A stretch of 64,000 bases of DNA from Liquidambar formosana (taxonomy: Eukaryota > Streptophyta > Magnoliopsida > Saxifragales > Altingiaceae), in assembly GCA_039720395.1 (NCBI GenBank), contig CM077823.1:34430371-34494370 (forward strand). Reading direction: 5' to 3'. The stretch's first letter is position 1. Each line of letters begins with the position of its first letter. Below the pieces are notes generated by a model. It ran no database searches. It worked only from the letters and a program-made list of their open reading frames with translations, and had not been told where the DNA came from. Shown one piece after another: positions 1 to 10,688 of the stretch. A program made the translations under genes and the position numbers.

Positions 1-1
1 C

Positions 2-892
2 CAAATAACAAGGTTAGGTACTAAGCCCGCTCCACAAGTGGCGGAATTCTCCTCGCGTGGGCCTAATGGGCAAGCACCATCGATATTGAAACCTGATATA
101 TTGGCTCCTGGGGTTGATATATTGGCTGCATGGGTGCCCAATCGAGGATTTGCGTCGATTGGTAATGATGGTGATTTTTTACTCACAGATTATGCTCTTG
201 AGTCTGGCACGTCCATGGCGTCTCCCCATGCAGTTGGCATAGCTGCATTGTTAAAAGCCGCCCATAAGGATTGGAGTCCGGCCGCCATTCGTTCTGCAAT
301 GATGACTACTGCCGACGTATTGGATAACACAAATGGCCTGATCATTGACATGAACAATAGTGCTGCCGCGACCCCTCTTGATTTTGGTGGAGGGCACATA
401 AACCCCAACAAGGCCATGGATCCCGGTCTGGTGTATGATATTGAGGTCCAAGACTATATCAATTTATTGTGTGCATTGAACTACACAGAACCACAGATTA
501 GGACTATTACGAGGGGATCGAATTTCTCGTGTGAACAAGCCAGTCTCGATCTTAATTATCCTTCGTTTATCGTCATCTTGAACAACACCAATAGTACTAG
601 CGCCACCTTCAAGAGGGTGTTAACCAATGTAGCAGATTTTAGCTCGGTTTATCATGCAGTGGTGACAGCTCCATCTGGCATGAAAGTTGTGGTGCAACCG
701 GCGACGATCTCCTTCCCAGGAAAATACAGCAAAGCTGAATTCAATCTTACTGTAGAGACTAATTTTGGAGGACCATCTGGGAGTGTTAGTCCACATAGCA
801 ACTCCATTGGGAATTATGGGTTTCTGAGCTGGTATGAAGTAAATGGGAAGCATATTGTGAGAAGTCCAATAGTTTCTGCATTTGCACCGTAA
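2..892 (+). CDS. Subtilisin-like serine protease, C-terminal part (5' end outside window)
   Basis: This is the 3' third of an intronless plant subtilase (296 codons plus TAA), open in frame from base 2. Its 5' end lies before the window, so the GTG at 38 is an internal valine codon and not a start. It shows the SSRGPN motif, the catalytic serine in SGTSMASPHAVG, the conserved region WSPAAIRSAMMTTA, and the Fn3-like C-terminal domain ending SAFAP. It is closest in the window to gene A (30755-33085), and its 3' flank also matches the flank of gene A for about 3 kb, so it is the block-1 copy of gene A. No lesion is visible in this part. Whether the full gene is intact cannot be judged. A role as a secreted endopeptidase is inferred from the family. 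Confidence 0.9.
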   Translation, partial: QITRLGTKPAPQVAEFSSRGPNGQAPSILKPDILAPGVDILAAWVPNRGFASIGNDGDFLLTDYALESGTSMASPHAVGIAALLKAAHKDWSPAAIRSAMMTTADVLDNTNGLIIDMNNSAAATPLDFGGGHINPNKAMDPGLVYDIEVQDYINLLCALNYTEPQIRTITRGSNFSCEQASLDLNYPSFIVILNNTNSTSATFKRVLTNVADFSSVYHAVVTAPSGMKVVVQPATISFPGKYSKAEFNLTVETNFGGPSGSVSPHSNSIGNYGFLSWYEVNGKHIVRSPIVSAFAP

Positions 893-1940
893 GGTAATAA
901 GCCAACTAGCCTTTTAGGGCAGATGTGGCTATTAATGCTTGAGATTTTTTTCTTTTTCTTTTGGGAACATGATAATGAGCATGAATTGAAGGTGGAGGGT
1001 AATCCTATTTCTGTCATGGAGGAGGATTTTTTTCCGTCATTTGTTGCATTTAATTACAGATGAAATAAGCTTGTTATTAGGCATTTAGGTTACATCTCTT
1101 AATTTTTTGATAATTTTTTTATATCAATGCATGTATTCTGAAAGGACTAATGGGTAATGGGTAACCTTTTTTTTTTTTTCCTTGCAGGGTATCCTGATTC
1201 AACCTGATCGACTAATTCTTTGAAAGTCAGATGAGGTCATTGCTCACTCTATATTAGTTAAAGCTTAGAATAAATCAATTGGTGGTTGGCCCTAAGAAAA
1301 AAAAAATGAGAACTCAACCTAAGAGTACTTTCCATATCTTAAGGTGTAATGAGAAATCAACTTAGTACCTTTCTTGTCTTGATGTGTAAGTCCTAGGAAC
1401 CACTTACCCAGCTCTTAAAATTTAAGTAGATCACAATGTTATTTATTGCAATGAAATAATGAAGAGAGAGCTTGTGATAAAGTTAGATAGCTTTCATGCA
1501 ACCATTGCGGGGTTAGTTGAGCGGTCAATCCATGAGTGTGCTTCCCAAATCATCATTTCAACTCTTCACAAAGATTGTCACCTATGTGAGTATAAGGCAT
1601 CTCATACAAGCCGTTAAATAAATATAATCTGGGCCAAAACTTCAGCAGGAGTACCTAATAGTTAATAATAATGAAAAAGATAGCATACATGCATATTATA
1701 GTACATAATTAGAGTACTCCAAACCGAAACTTAATTCCACCTTACAAGGAGAAAAACTTCTATGCAATTGTGACAAGGCCACGTGGTGTCACAGGCCAAT
1801 GAGGATCAAGATAAGTGAGATAGTTGCATGGAAGTTCTTCTCCCTTACAAGAGGGGAAGAGATGTTAGGCTACAAGGCAATTGACATTGCTCATAGCCAC
1901 AAGCCCAAAACCCTCCCCCCACCAAAAAAAATAAATAAAT

Positions 1941-2372
1941 AATTCTGATGATTCCAAAACAATATTATCAAAGTTGATGTATTTGGATTAGCTATCACTA
2001 TTTCGTCAAACAATCAACAATGAAGATAAAAGAAACTGAACAACAGAAGGATATATCATATCCTCCACAAAATGATTATAAAGAAAGGGAAAAGTTCCAA
2101 ATATATCAAAAAATTGATGACTCTAGCCGGCCTTCCACTATCGATCCCCTAAATGCTGTTACTAAGCTTAATCAATTGACCATATTAGAATTTCAAATTA
2201 TACAATTATTAACATGTAATTCAAAAGATTAAGAAATTCAATTTATATAGTCAGTTGACGGTAACTGGATTTAGATTGCCGCACTGAAGAGTCTGAATAA
2301 GGATTTTGAAAAAATGTCCCATATCAGCAATGGGTCCTAAATTATGCAGGGGAAATTTCACAATTATGTGAG
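1941..2372 (-). pseudogene. Relic of NYN gene 5' intron and first codons
   Basis: On the plus strand this stretch matches the start of the NYN gene near 54060-54920. Shared parts are the segment TTTGGATTAGCYATCACT around the inner ATG, the GATGACTCT..GGCC stretch, the GAGTCTGAATAAGGA stretch and GCAGGGGAAATTTCACAAT. Only a few N-terminal codons remain and no reading frame is kept. It is noncoding debris marking the edge of the old duplication unit. Confidence 0.55.
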
Positions 2373-2470
2373 ACTAATTCTCTGATTGAATCTCAAAAGT
2401 ACTAGAGAAATGGAAGAAAAGGAAAATGTTTACAAATGCTTGTGAACAAAATCGTTCTTAAGAATTTTTA

Positions 2471-2679
2471 GGCTCTATTTGGTTCATGGATTTTATTAAG
2501 GGAATACATACATACATATATATATATATATAAGGAAAATCAGATGAAAAAGAATCATTTGAATAATTTTGGCTTAAGATAGATGATTTTATCTTTTCCT
2601 TTCATTTTCCTTGCTCCTCATTTTTTTTCCCTTCCCCAACCTTTTTTATCCATGGTAGAATCTGAGAACCAAATAGGGG
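2471..2679. mobile_element. MITE-like element with terminal inverted repeats
   Basis: Left end GGCTCTATTTGGTTC and right end GAACCAAATAGGGG form imperfect terminal inverted repeats around about 210 bp of AT-rich DNA with no coding content. An orthologous copy sits at 34455-34679 in the other block. Flanking TTA-like bases hint at a PIF/Harbinger type, but the target duplication is not clean. Confidence 0.5.
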
Positions 2680-3734
2680 ATTAATCTTCTCATTTTCCTT
2701 CCTTTCATGCTTTTCCAAGATTCAAATGGAGGCTAAATGTTTTGCAGTACTCCTTTTTCTTTTCTTTTACGGAGTATTTTATTTTATTTTATTTTTTTGG
2801 AGGGACTATGTATTTCAATGGTTCATTTAAGAGGGAGAAAAGAATGACCGGAAAAGTGAGTAACTACCAACTAGGTACTATGTCAATGGATCAATTCCCC
2901 ACTAATTAATGTAACAAAAAATAAAATATAAAAAAGACAAAAAATGAAAAAATAATAATAATACGGAGTAATAAAATAATGGCTGAATTCTTTTTCTGCC
3001 ATTTTTTTTAAAAAAAGTTTTTCAATTATACGTTATTTCCAAGTTCCATGGATTTGTTCCCACTTCCCAGCTAGCTGTTCTGTATTTTGTTTCCTATTTA
3101 ATCGCCTAGCGTGTATCTTTTACTCTCCAAACAAATAACTTATTTCAATCTTTTTATTTTTTGCACAAATTGAATGAGACGGGCACTTTGGAAAGCTTGA
3201 AACTGGTGGATAGATAAATCTCTAGCCTCCTTTCAAATTAGTAGATGGCAAAGGACAATGGTCCAACTTTTGATTTACGACGAAAAGCTAATAAGAAGAC
3301 GTTCTTGTCTTCAACATATCCTACAGCAAAGTTCGACCCTTCATATATGCAGCAATAAAATGGGTAGGACAGGCTTCCAATGTTACCAAGTTGCAATTTA
3401 TACTTCTTCTATGAAGATTATTGATGCAATTAATCATCTTTCTACATGCAAATCAATGAGAAAATAATCAGTGATGACTATTCATACCAGTTTCTTATTA
3501 TTCAATTGTCATAGTTCTAGTAGTGGCTCAATTTTACTGCACACTCCCTTGTTCAGGATGGAGTTTTGCTTCCAAATGATTCTGAGGAAGAAACAAAAAA
3601 GGCAACAAACGAGCTCTTACAGCAGTTTCTCATTTTCACCATCTGACCAGTATCTTGGACATTTCTAATTCCTTCCAGTCTCTAGATCCAAAGTTTAGAA
3701 AGCCAACAACGCCATAAAAACACTGTTTTCTTGC

Positions 3735-4125
3735 ACGATGAATCATGACCGTAGATTTGCTGATGGGTGTTTTTCTCTAGGCCAATTAGATCCGGTGTTT
3801 TTGCACAGTTCAAAGGAATCGAGCCAAGGGACCAACGACAAGATTTTGATGCCTTGGCCTGATCCCTTTGGACAGTGCAAACACATCCATCTAAATGGCC
3901 TGAGGAGAAAAACCGTCAGCAAATCCAACGGTCACAAATTAATCTTGCTATTAACTATTTCATCTGCCATTGGAACTAGTCTAAATATCATACGATCAAA
4001 ACTATGCCTATGAAAAAGTTGAATTCATCAACCACAGCTAGTATATGAATTGTACAAAATTTTCTATATATATAGGCGACTTCTGAATCTTCACAATCCC
4101 ATATACAGCAATTATTGCCACAACG
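3735..4125 (+). promoter_or_regulatory. Promoter region of broken subtilase B1, with conserved hairpin module
   Basis: Close homologue of the gene B promoter (35620-36011). The inverted repeat 3823-3858 pairs GCCAAGGGACCAA with TTGATGCCTTGGC around a loop that reads CGACAAG here and CGATAAG (an I-box core) in the intact genes. It is followed by the shared segments ACAAACACATCCATCTAAATGGC-like and ATACGATCAAAACTATG. A TATATATATA box starts at 4065, about 60 bp before the ATG. Confidence 0.6.
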
Positions 4126-6418
4126 ATGGGGTATTTCACACCTTTCCAGCTCTTTCTATCTCTCTTCCTCCTCGTCTCAATTGCCACGTCATTGTCCGCG
4201 TCAGGAGATCGTCGAACCTACATAATCCACATGGACAAATCAGCAATGCCAGCTCCATTCTCCACCCACCACAGCTGGTACACGTCAGTACTCTCATCCC
4301 TCTCATCAACAAATAGTGTTGAACTTGAACCGACCCATGTGTATACCTACAACCATGTCATGACCGGCTTTAGTGCGGTTCTCTCCCAGTCTCAGCTTGA
4401 CCAACTGGAGAAGATGTCAGGTCATCTTGCCACATACCCAGAGACATTTGGTCACCTCCACACCACGCATACACCAAAGTTTCTTGGCTTGAAGAAACAC
4501 GCCGGGTTGTGGCCTGCTGCAGGATTTGGCGATGACATGATTATTGGAATCATTGATTCAGGAATATGGCCGGAGAGTGAAAGTTTCAATGATGACGGCA
4601 TGCCTCCAGTGCCAGAACGGTGGCATGGGGCCTGTGAAAATGGGAGTGAATTCAATTCTTCTCATTGCAATAGAAAACTAATTGGTGCACGCTCTTTTAG
4701 CAAGGCTTTGAAGCAAAGTGGGTTGAACGTATCAACAACGGATTTCTTGGGTCATGGGACTCATACATCATCGACGGCAGCTGGTAGCCGGGTCGCAGAT
4801 GCCAATTACTTCGGATATGCAAAGGGAACAGCTACTGGAATAGCACCTATGGCCCGACTAGCCATGTACAAAACGTATTTTAGCATCGACGACCGCAGAG
4901 ATAGTATAGCAGCAGCAAGTGACACGCTTGCAGGCATGGATCAAGCCATAGCTGATGGCGTAGATCTCATGTTGTTGTCATTAGGGTTCTTCGAAACACC
5001 GGTTCAATGAGAACCCAATTGCGGTTGGAGCTTTTGCAGCAATAGAGAAAGGTATATTTGTTGCATGTTCAGCAGGAAATTCAGGCCGATCAGGTGCATA
5101 TACTATAAATAATGGAGCTCCTTGGATCACCACCGTTGGTGCTGGAACTATCGATCGAGACTTTGCGGCTTATGTCACAATCAATGATGGCAACCTAACC
5201 GTTAGAGGAAAATCTGTTTATCCAGAAAATTTGTTCGTCTCTGGGGTTCCTCTTTACTTCGGCCATGGGAATAGAAGCAAAGAAATTTGTGATTATTTGT
5301 CGTTAGAACTCAAAGATGTTGCAGGAAAGTTTATCTTCTGCGACTTCAATGACAAAATAAGTGTCGATGATCAATTAAGGGAATTATCCAGAACAGGAGC
5401 TGCTGGAGCTATCTTCAGTTCCAATTCCGGGGAATTTTTCGGGCCTGGATACTTTAGTTTGCCATTCGTGATTGTGCTCCCAACAGATGGAGACATGGTG
5501 AAAGATTATATAATCAATTCCGATAATCCAAGGGTTGATGTCAAATTCCAAATAACAATTTTAAGTACTAAGCCTGCTCCGCAAGTGGCGTACTTCTCTT
5601 CGCGAGGGCCTAATCCGCAAGCACCATGGATATTGAAACCTGATATATTGGCACCTGGGGTTGATATATTGGCTGCATGGGTGCACAATAAGGGGTTTAC
5701 GCCAATTGGTGATGATTACTTGCTCACAGATTATGCGCTTGCGTTAGGTACATCCATGGCGTCACCCCATGCAGTTGGCATAGCTGCACTCTTAAAAGCT
5801 ACCCATAAGGATTGGAGTCCGGCCGCCATTCGTTCTGCAATGATGACTACTGCCGATGTATTTGATAATACAAATGGTCTGATCAGTGACATGACCACTG
5901 GAGTTGCCGGGACCCCTCTTGATTTTGGTGGAGGGCACATTAACCCAAACAAGGCCATGGATCCTGGTCTGGTGTATGATATTGAGGTCCAGGACTACAT
6001 CAATTTCTTGTGTGGGTTGAACTACACAGAACAACAGATTAGGACTATTACGAGGAGATCAAATTTCACGTGTGAACAAGCTACTCTTGATCTTAATTAT
6101 CCTTCATTTATCGTTATCTTGAACAACACGAATACTACCAGCACCACCTTCAAGAGGGTGTTGACAAATGTAGCGAATTGTAGCTCAGTTTATCATGCAG
6201 TGGTGAAGCCTCCATCAGGTATGAAAGTGACCGTGCAACCGATGACGATCTCCTTCCCAAGCAAATATAGCAAAGCTGAATTCAATCTGACTGTGGAGAT
6301 CAATTTCGGTGTGAGTCCACAAAGTGATTCTATTGGGAATTATGGGTATTTGAGCTGGTATGAGGTTAATGGGAAGCGTATGGTGACAAGTCCAGTAGTT
6401 TCTGCATTTGCACAGTAA
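4126..6418 (+). pseudogene. Subtilisin-like protease pseudogene (B1), frameshifted
   Basis: Full-length, intronless block-1 copy of gene B. It starts with a signal peptide (MGYFTPFQLFLSLFLLVS) and an I9 propeptide (YIIHMDKSAMPAP). It keeps the catalytic Asp region IIDSGIWPES, GHGTHTSS, SAGN and GTSMASPH. Two lesions separate it from gene B. A 21-bp in-frame deletion near 4741 removes the residues DYDSPRD just before the catalytic His motif. One extra G at 5001-5002 (ACACCGG against ACACCG) shifts the frame, so translation ends at 5010 after 294 residues, before the oxyanion Asn and catalytic Ser. The original frame is then open to 6418. It is probably a recent pseudogene. A sequencing or assembly error at the GG is the main alternative. 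Confidence 0.8.
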
Positions 6419-6804
6419 GCTATAACAAGTTACGAAAAATGGACTTTATGGCATTTTTCTTTAAAATTTATGTAAAAATAAAATAAAGACTATAAATGAC
6501 CGAAAGCCCACTTGAACAATAAATTTAATTTAGAATTTTTTTTCTTTTTTTCTTTTTTTTCACCTAGTTTTCAAAATTATGTTTTCTAGTTGTTGCGTGC
6601 GTGGCCAGTTGTCGTAAAATCTTTTTATATTTTTTTATAAAACCCTTTTATAATTTTTAAATAAGTGATACTATATAAGGAATTTTTGTGATAACAATAG
6701 TCGCCTCATTGTTTAATTATTTATATCAATAATCAGTAATTAAAACTTTTGTCAATGGCTTTGACCAAATCAACCAAATCCCATGGGATTTCCCCCACTC
6801 CACT

Positions 6805-7186
6805 TAATGGATTTGTAGTCTCAAGCCTTTGGTGGGATTACTATGGGGTGGGAGATCGGCCTTGCTGCTGCGAAGGAGGTTGAAACGATTCGCACAAAAT
6901 AAATAGATAAATAAATAATCTAGCTTAAATTTTATGTATGTGGATATGCCATCACTGTTTCATCAAACAATCAAAAATGAAAATACAAGAAACTGAACAA
7001 CAGCTTGATGACTCTGGCCGGCCTCTTTCAATATCGATCCCATGCATGCTGTTACTGAACTTGATCAATTGACCATCTTAGAAATTTAGAATGTCAAATT
7101 ATACAATTTTAGTACAAATCAGAATGAGTCTCATTTTTTCCCTTATTCCCTCAACTGCTCAATCCTCGCCGAGAGAGAGAGAGATA
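6805..7186 (+). repeat. Segment found inverted at 38684-39098
   Basis: Between the common flanks CCCCCACTCCACT and GAGAGGATATTTGCG this segment runs from TAATGGATTTG to GAGAGAGAT. In block 2 the same segment is reverse-complemented between the same flanks. It contains the NYN relic 6830-7120, which includes GCCTTTGGTGGGATTAC, GAAGGAGGTTGAAAC and GCCATCACTGTTTCATC. Confidence 0.75.
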
Positions 7187-7586
7187 GAGAGGATATTTGC
7201 GTGTAAATCAAAACATTTTTCTATGATGCTGTCAGCTCTTTTCATAAAATAAATAAAAAATAAAAAAAAGAAATTCAATCAAGTCAATTGACCTATCTGG
7301 ATTTAGATTACACTAGTGAAGAGTTTGAATAAGGAATGGAAAAAATAAGACTAATGCTCTGTTTGGATCTCAAAAGACACCAGGGAATTGAAATGATCGA
7401 AAGAAAAGGAAAATGTTTACAAATGCTTACAAATAGAATCCCTAGCTTCAAAATGTTTACAAATGCTTACAAATAGAATCCCTAGCTTCTTCATTTTTTA
7501 ATCTTTTCCTTTTCCTCCCCTTCATGCTTTCAAGATCCAAAACCGAGACTAATTAAATGTTGTGTGGTTCTCCTTTTTCTTTCCTC

Positions 7587-7598
7587 TTTTTTTTTTTT

Positions 7599-7629
<31 letters not shown>

Positions 7630-7633
7630 GGGG
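7587..7633. repeat. Poly-T (22) followed by poly-G (25)
   Basis: A homopolymer T run passes directly into a G run of 25. The block-2 counterpart near 39450-39482 has only a short run of G, so length is unstable. The stretch is prone to sequencing error. Confidence 0.9.
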
Positions 7634-8049
7634 TTGGTTGCAGTGCCAAATAGTCAAATATAGAGTACATTACATGGTGGCAGAAAAAAATGTCCGAATA
7701 AGTGACTAACCACTGACCTTTGTAGCCTAACAAGTAAAGATAGTACCTGGCTAGGCAAAATCATAAGTTTAAGGATCAATTCCACTTGAATGTAAACCAT
7801 AAAAAGGCAAAATAAAAATAAAAGAATTGCTGAATTTTGTCAATTTATATCCTTTACTCTATTTCCCCTCTTACTCTCTTCTGACGGACCCCATTGTGGA
7901 GTTTTGCCTTCAAATGATTTTGGTCACAAAATGCAACAATTTCTCAATTTTCACGATTATCTGACCAGTCTCCTTGAACATTTCTTCATTTCAATCTCTA
8001 AATCCAAAGTTTAGGAAAAAGCCAACACTACCTACAATACAAACGCTAT

Positions 8050-8658
8050 GATTGGAGCCCAGCTGCCATCCGTTCTGCTATGATGACTACTGCTGACATT
8101 TTTGATAATACAAACGGTCCGATCATTGACATGGCCAGTGGAGTTGCTGGGACCCCTCTTGATTTCGGCGGAGGGTATATAAACCCTAACAAGGCCATGA
8201 ACCCTGGCCTAGTGTATGATATTGAGGTCCAAGACTATGCCAATTTCCTGTGCGGGTTGAACTACACAGAACAACAAATTAGGACTATTACGAGGAGATT
8301 AAATTTCACCTGTGAACAAGTTAGTCTTGATCTTAATTATCCTTCGTTTATGGTCATCTTGAACAACACCAATACTACAAGCGCCACCTTCAAGAGGGTT
8401 TTGACAAACGTTGCAGATTCTCGCTCAGTTTATCAGGCAGTGGTAGAAGCTCCATCAGGTATGAAAGTTGTCGTGCAACCGGCTACCATCTCCTTCCTAG
8501 AGAAATATAGCAAAGCTGAATTCAATCTGATTGTGGAGATCAATTAGGGTGTCAGTCCACAAAGTGGATTCATTGGGAATTATGGGTTTATGAGTTGGTA
8601 TGAGGTTAATGGGAAGCGTATGGTGACTAGTCCAATAGTGTCTGCTATTGCACAGTGA
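8050..8658 (+). pseudogene. Subtilase 3' fragment joined to a subtilase promoter
   Basis: Only the last ~200 codons of a subtilase remain, starting at DWSPAAIRSAMMTTAD just after the catalytic Ser region and ending at TGA 8656-8658. A nonsense codon TAG at 8545-8547 interrupts the Fn3-like domain, and the frame is otherwise kept. Directly upstream (7861-8045) lies sequence matching the gene C promoter (40505-40690), so one deletion removed the proximal promoter and about 70% of the coding region. The fragment resembles both genes C and D. It is nonfunctional as a protease because it has no Asp, His or Ser. Confidence 0.85.
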
Positions 8659-8720
8659 GCTAATACTTTGGGAATTAGCTGAGGCTATTAAGAGTTGAGG
8701 GAGGTTTTTAGTTTTTCCTT

Positions 8721-8722
<2 letters not shown>

Positions 8723-8752
<30 letters not shown>
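8723..8752. repeat. Poly-G run (30)
   Basis: Thirty consecutive G, 65 bp after the stop of the subtilase fragment. Paralogous 3' flanks have T-rich runs here. The rest of 8659-9004 holds no gene, and a (TATATC)n microsatellite lies at about 8980-9010. Confidence 0.9.
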
Positions 8753-8753
<1 letters not shown>

Positions 8754-9397
8754 GGTGTTTGTTTGGGGATAAATAAGATAGGAACATTAAAATGTCATAA
8801 TATGTATTAAATAATGGGATAAGGGTATATTGGATACCCGATCCCGTGACTTCCACTTCCACCGTAGAAGAAGGGAGAGATGTTAGTCTACAAAGTCATT
8901 CGGCAATTGTTGAGAGTTTATGTATTGTGTTTTACTAATATGGTATTTCATTGTTTATAGCCTAAACCACAACCACAACACATATATCTATATCTATATC
9001 TATATCTATACTACCTATAAAAAGATAAATCCTAGAAAAACTTTTGATTCTCTAAAACACCCTTATTTTAAAATGTAATGACATCAATACCTTTACCTAC
9101 ATTAAAATTCGTTTATATTATATCTTGATTTGTTGAAACGTTAGAAATTGATGATCGTATGCATTTGATTATGATTAGTTTTCTTTATATTTATATAAAA
9201 GAGCGGTTTCCCAATAAAAGAAAAAATATACTAAGGTGTATGCATTTGATTAGGATTAATTTACCTTATTTTATTAGGATTAGTTTTCTTTATATCTATA
9301 CTACCTATCAAAAGATGAATGTAAGAAAAACTTTTGATTGACTAATATACCCTTATTTTAATTTTTAAATACACAACTACCCACACTTCTGCATATA

Positions 9398-9682
9398 TAG
9401 GAAATATAGCAATATGAAAACTATAATTCTAAAACACATACCTTAATATATTCTAAAACACATACCTTAACATATAAAACACAAATAAGAATTCAAAGGA
9501 AACGGAAACTATAATTCCTATATAATAAATAGAAATATATAGGAATATGGAAATTATAATTCTAAAACAACAGCCAAAACACGTACCTTAATATATTCTA
9601 AAACACATATCTTAATATATAAAACACAAATAGGAATTCAAAAGAAATAGAAATTATAATTCCTATATATTAAATAAACAGC
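9398..9682. repeat. Imperfect tandem duplication, ~140-bp unit
   Basis: Two adjacent units share ATTATAATTCTAAAACA, CCTTAATATATTCTAAAACA, ATAAAACACAAATA and ATTATAATTCCTATATA in the same order, with indels. It lies inside the Helitron-like composite. Confidence 0.6.
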
Positions 9683-9813
9683 CGGATTGTAAATTTCAAT
9701 TTCTCTATCAAGAGTAGTTTCAACCTTCTCTCCACCTTTTCCATTAACGGCGATTTCTCCCTTCTATGGTTAACGGCGACTTCTCCTTTCTCTGGTAAGT
9801 TTTGCTCTGCAAA

Positions 9814-10254
9814 TCTATACTATCTATAAAAGGTTGAATCTCAGAAAAACTTTTGAACAACCAATATACCCTAATTTTTTTTATAAAAAAATACATATTT
9901 ACCCTTCCTTTAATTGAAACACATAATAAACATTCTTATCATTTGGTAACAAATGAAAGTTAGATTTTAATTCAAACTCTTAACAAATTAAAGTTAGATT
10001 TTTATTCAAATTCTTTTTTAGAGCAACAATCAAGTTGCATGATAATATATATGAATATAAACTCTTTAAATATTCCGTTTTATGAAGAAAAAAAATTCTA
10101 AATATATATCTAAAGAGTTTTTAATCTTTCATTGTGCTTTCGAATTTTAAACTTTATCTTTTATAAAAGATATAAAATCTTTATGTGTTTATTATTTTGT
10201 ACAACTAATATTATTTATAAATATTCATGTGCAATGCACGTGTGCTATATCTAG
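9814..10254 (+). mobile_element. Non-autonomous Helitron, 441 bp
   Basis: It begins TCTATACTATCTATAAAAGG after an A and ends CTAG before a T, as expected for A/T insertion without target duplication. A short palindrome TGTGCAATGCACGTG lies just before the terminal CTAG. A very similar 438-bp copy in opposite orientation is at 61084-61521, sharing both ends and the interior. No protein is encoded. Confidence 0.75.
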
Positions 10255-10688
10255 TTTATACAAAAGAATAATTTCCGAAGAAAAGAAAAAATATGAACAA
10301 CGATAGTGAATATCTGGTTGCCTAGAGAAAGAATTAAAGGATGAAAAGTTTTCTAAAAGTTGCATATGTATCTCTTCATATTGAGGTTCGCTCGATCAAA
10401 GTAAGATAATTCCCATCAATTCCTTTAATCCAAACATTGAATTAATTACTTTATTTTTGTGCAGGTCATTGTGTTTTTGTTTTTGTCAAAGTGTGATGAG
10501 CGTACATACCACGACTAACAAAAACCTTGCTAAGAATTTAAAAATCTTAGTGCATTTTTTTTTTATATAATTATTATCATTTAAAATGTTTACATGCAAT
10601 GTACGTGTGCTATAGCTAGTACAAACTAAAAATATAATAATAACTGTAATATACATTGTTACTCCACCGGTTTCATATTAATTGTTTT

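Larger units (their letters stand above)
893..3734. other. Spacer duplicated at 33086-35620
   Basis: This AT-rich spacer aligns almost end to end with the spacer downstream of gene A, with small indels. It carries a NYN-gene relic (1941-2372) and a MITE-like element (2471-2679) that are both present in the second copy, so those insertions predate the block duplication. Short ORFs here lack recognisable domains and do not survive in the other copy, so no gene is called. Confidence 0.7.
6419..8049. other. Spacer, block-1 counterpart of 38325-40690
   Basis: The spacer holds a NYN relic (6830-7120), GA-rich DNA (7171-7190), an exact 40-bp tandem duplication (7410-7489), a T22-G25 run (7587-7633) and, at 7861-8045, a promoter segment matching 40505-40690. 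About 0.8 kb present in the block-2 copy (39660-40505) is missing here. No gene is supported. Confidence 0.6.
9005..10619 (+). mobile_element. Composite of nested Helitron-like sequences
   Basis: Helitron-type 5' ends (A then TCTATACTACCTAT) occur at 9005 and 9295. A second 3' end (ATGCAATGTACGTGTGCTATAGCTAG then T) finishes at 10619, outside the complete inner copy 9814-10254. This layout fits an older Helitron interrupted by a younger one. There is no Rep/helicase coding sequence. The pairing of the outer ends is inferred. Confidence 0.45.

Noticed and set aside
3258..4013. Short plus-strand ORFs in subtilase promoters (3258, 3471, 3738; similarly 35622 and 40700)
   Set aside because: They overlap conserved noncoding promoter modules, change length between duplicate blocks and have no recognisable domain.
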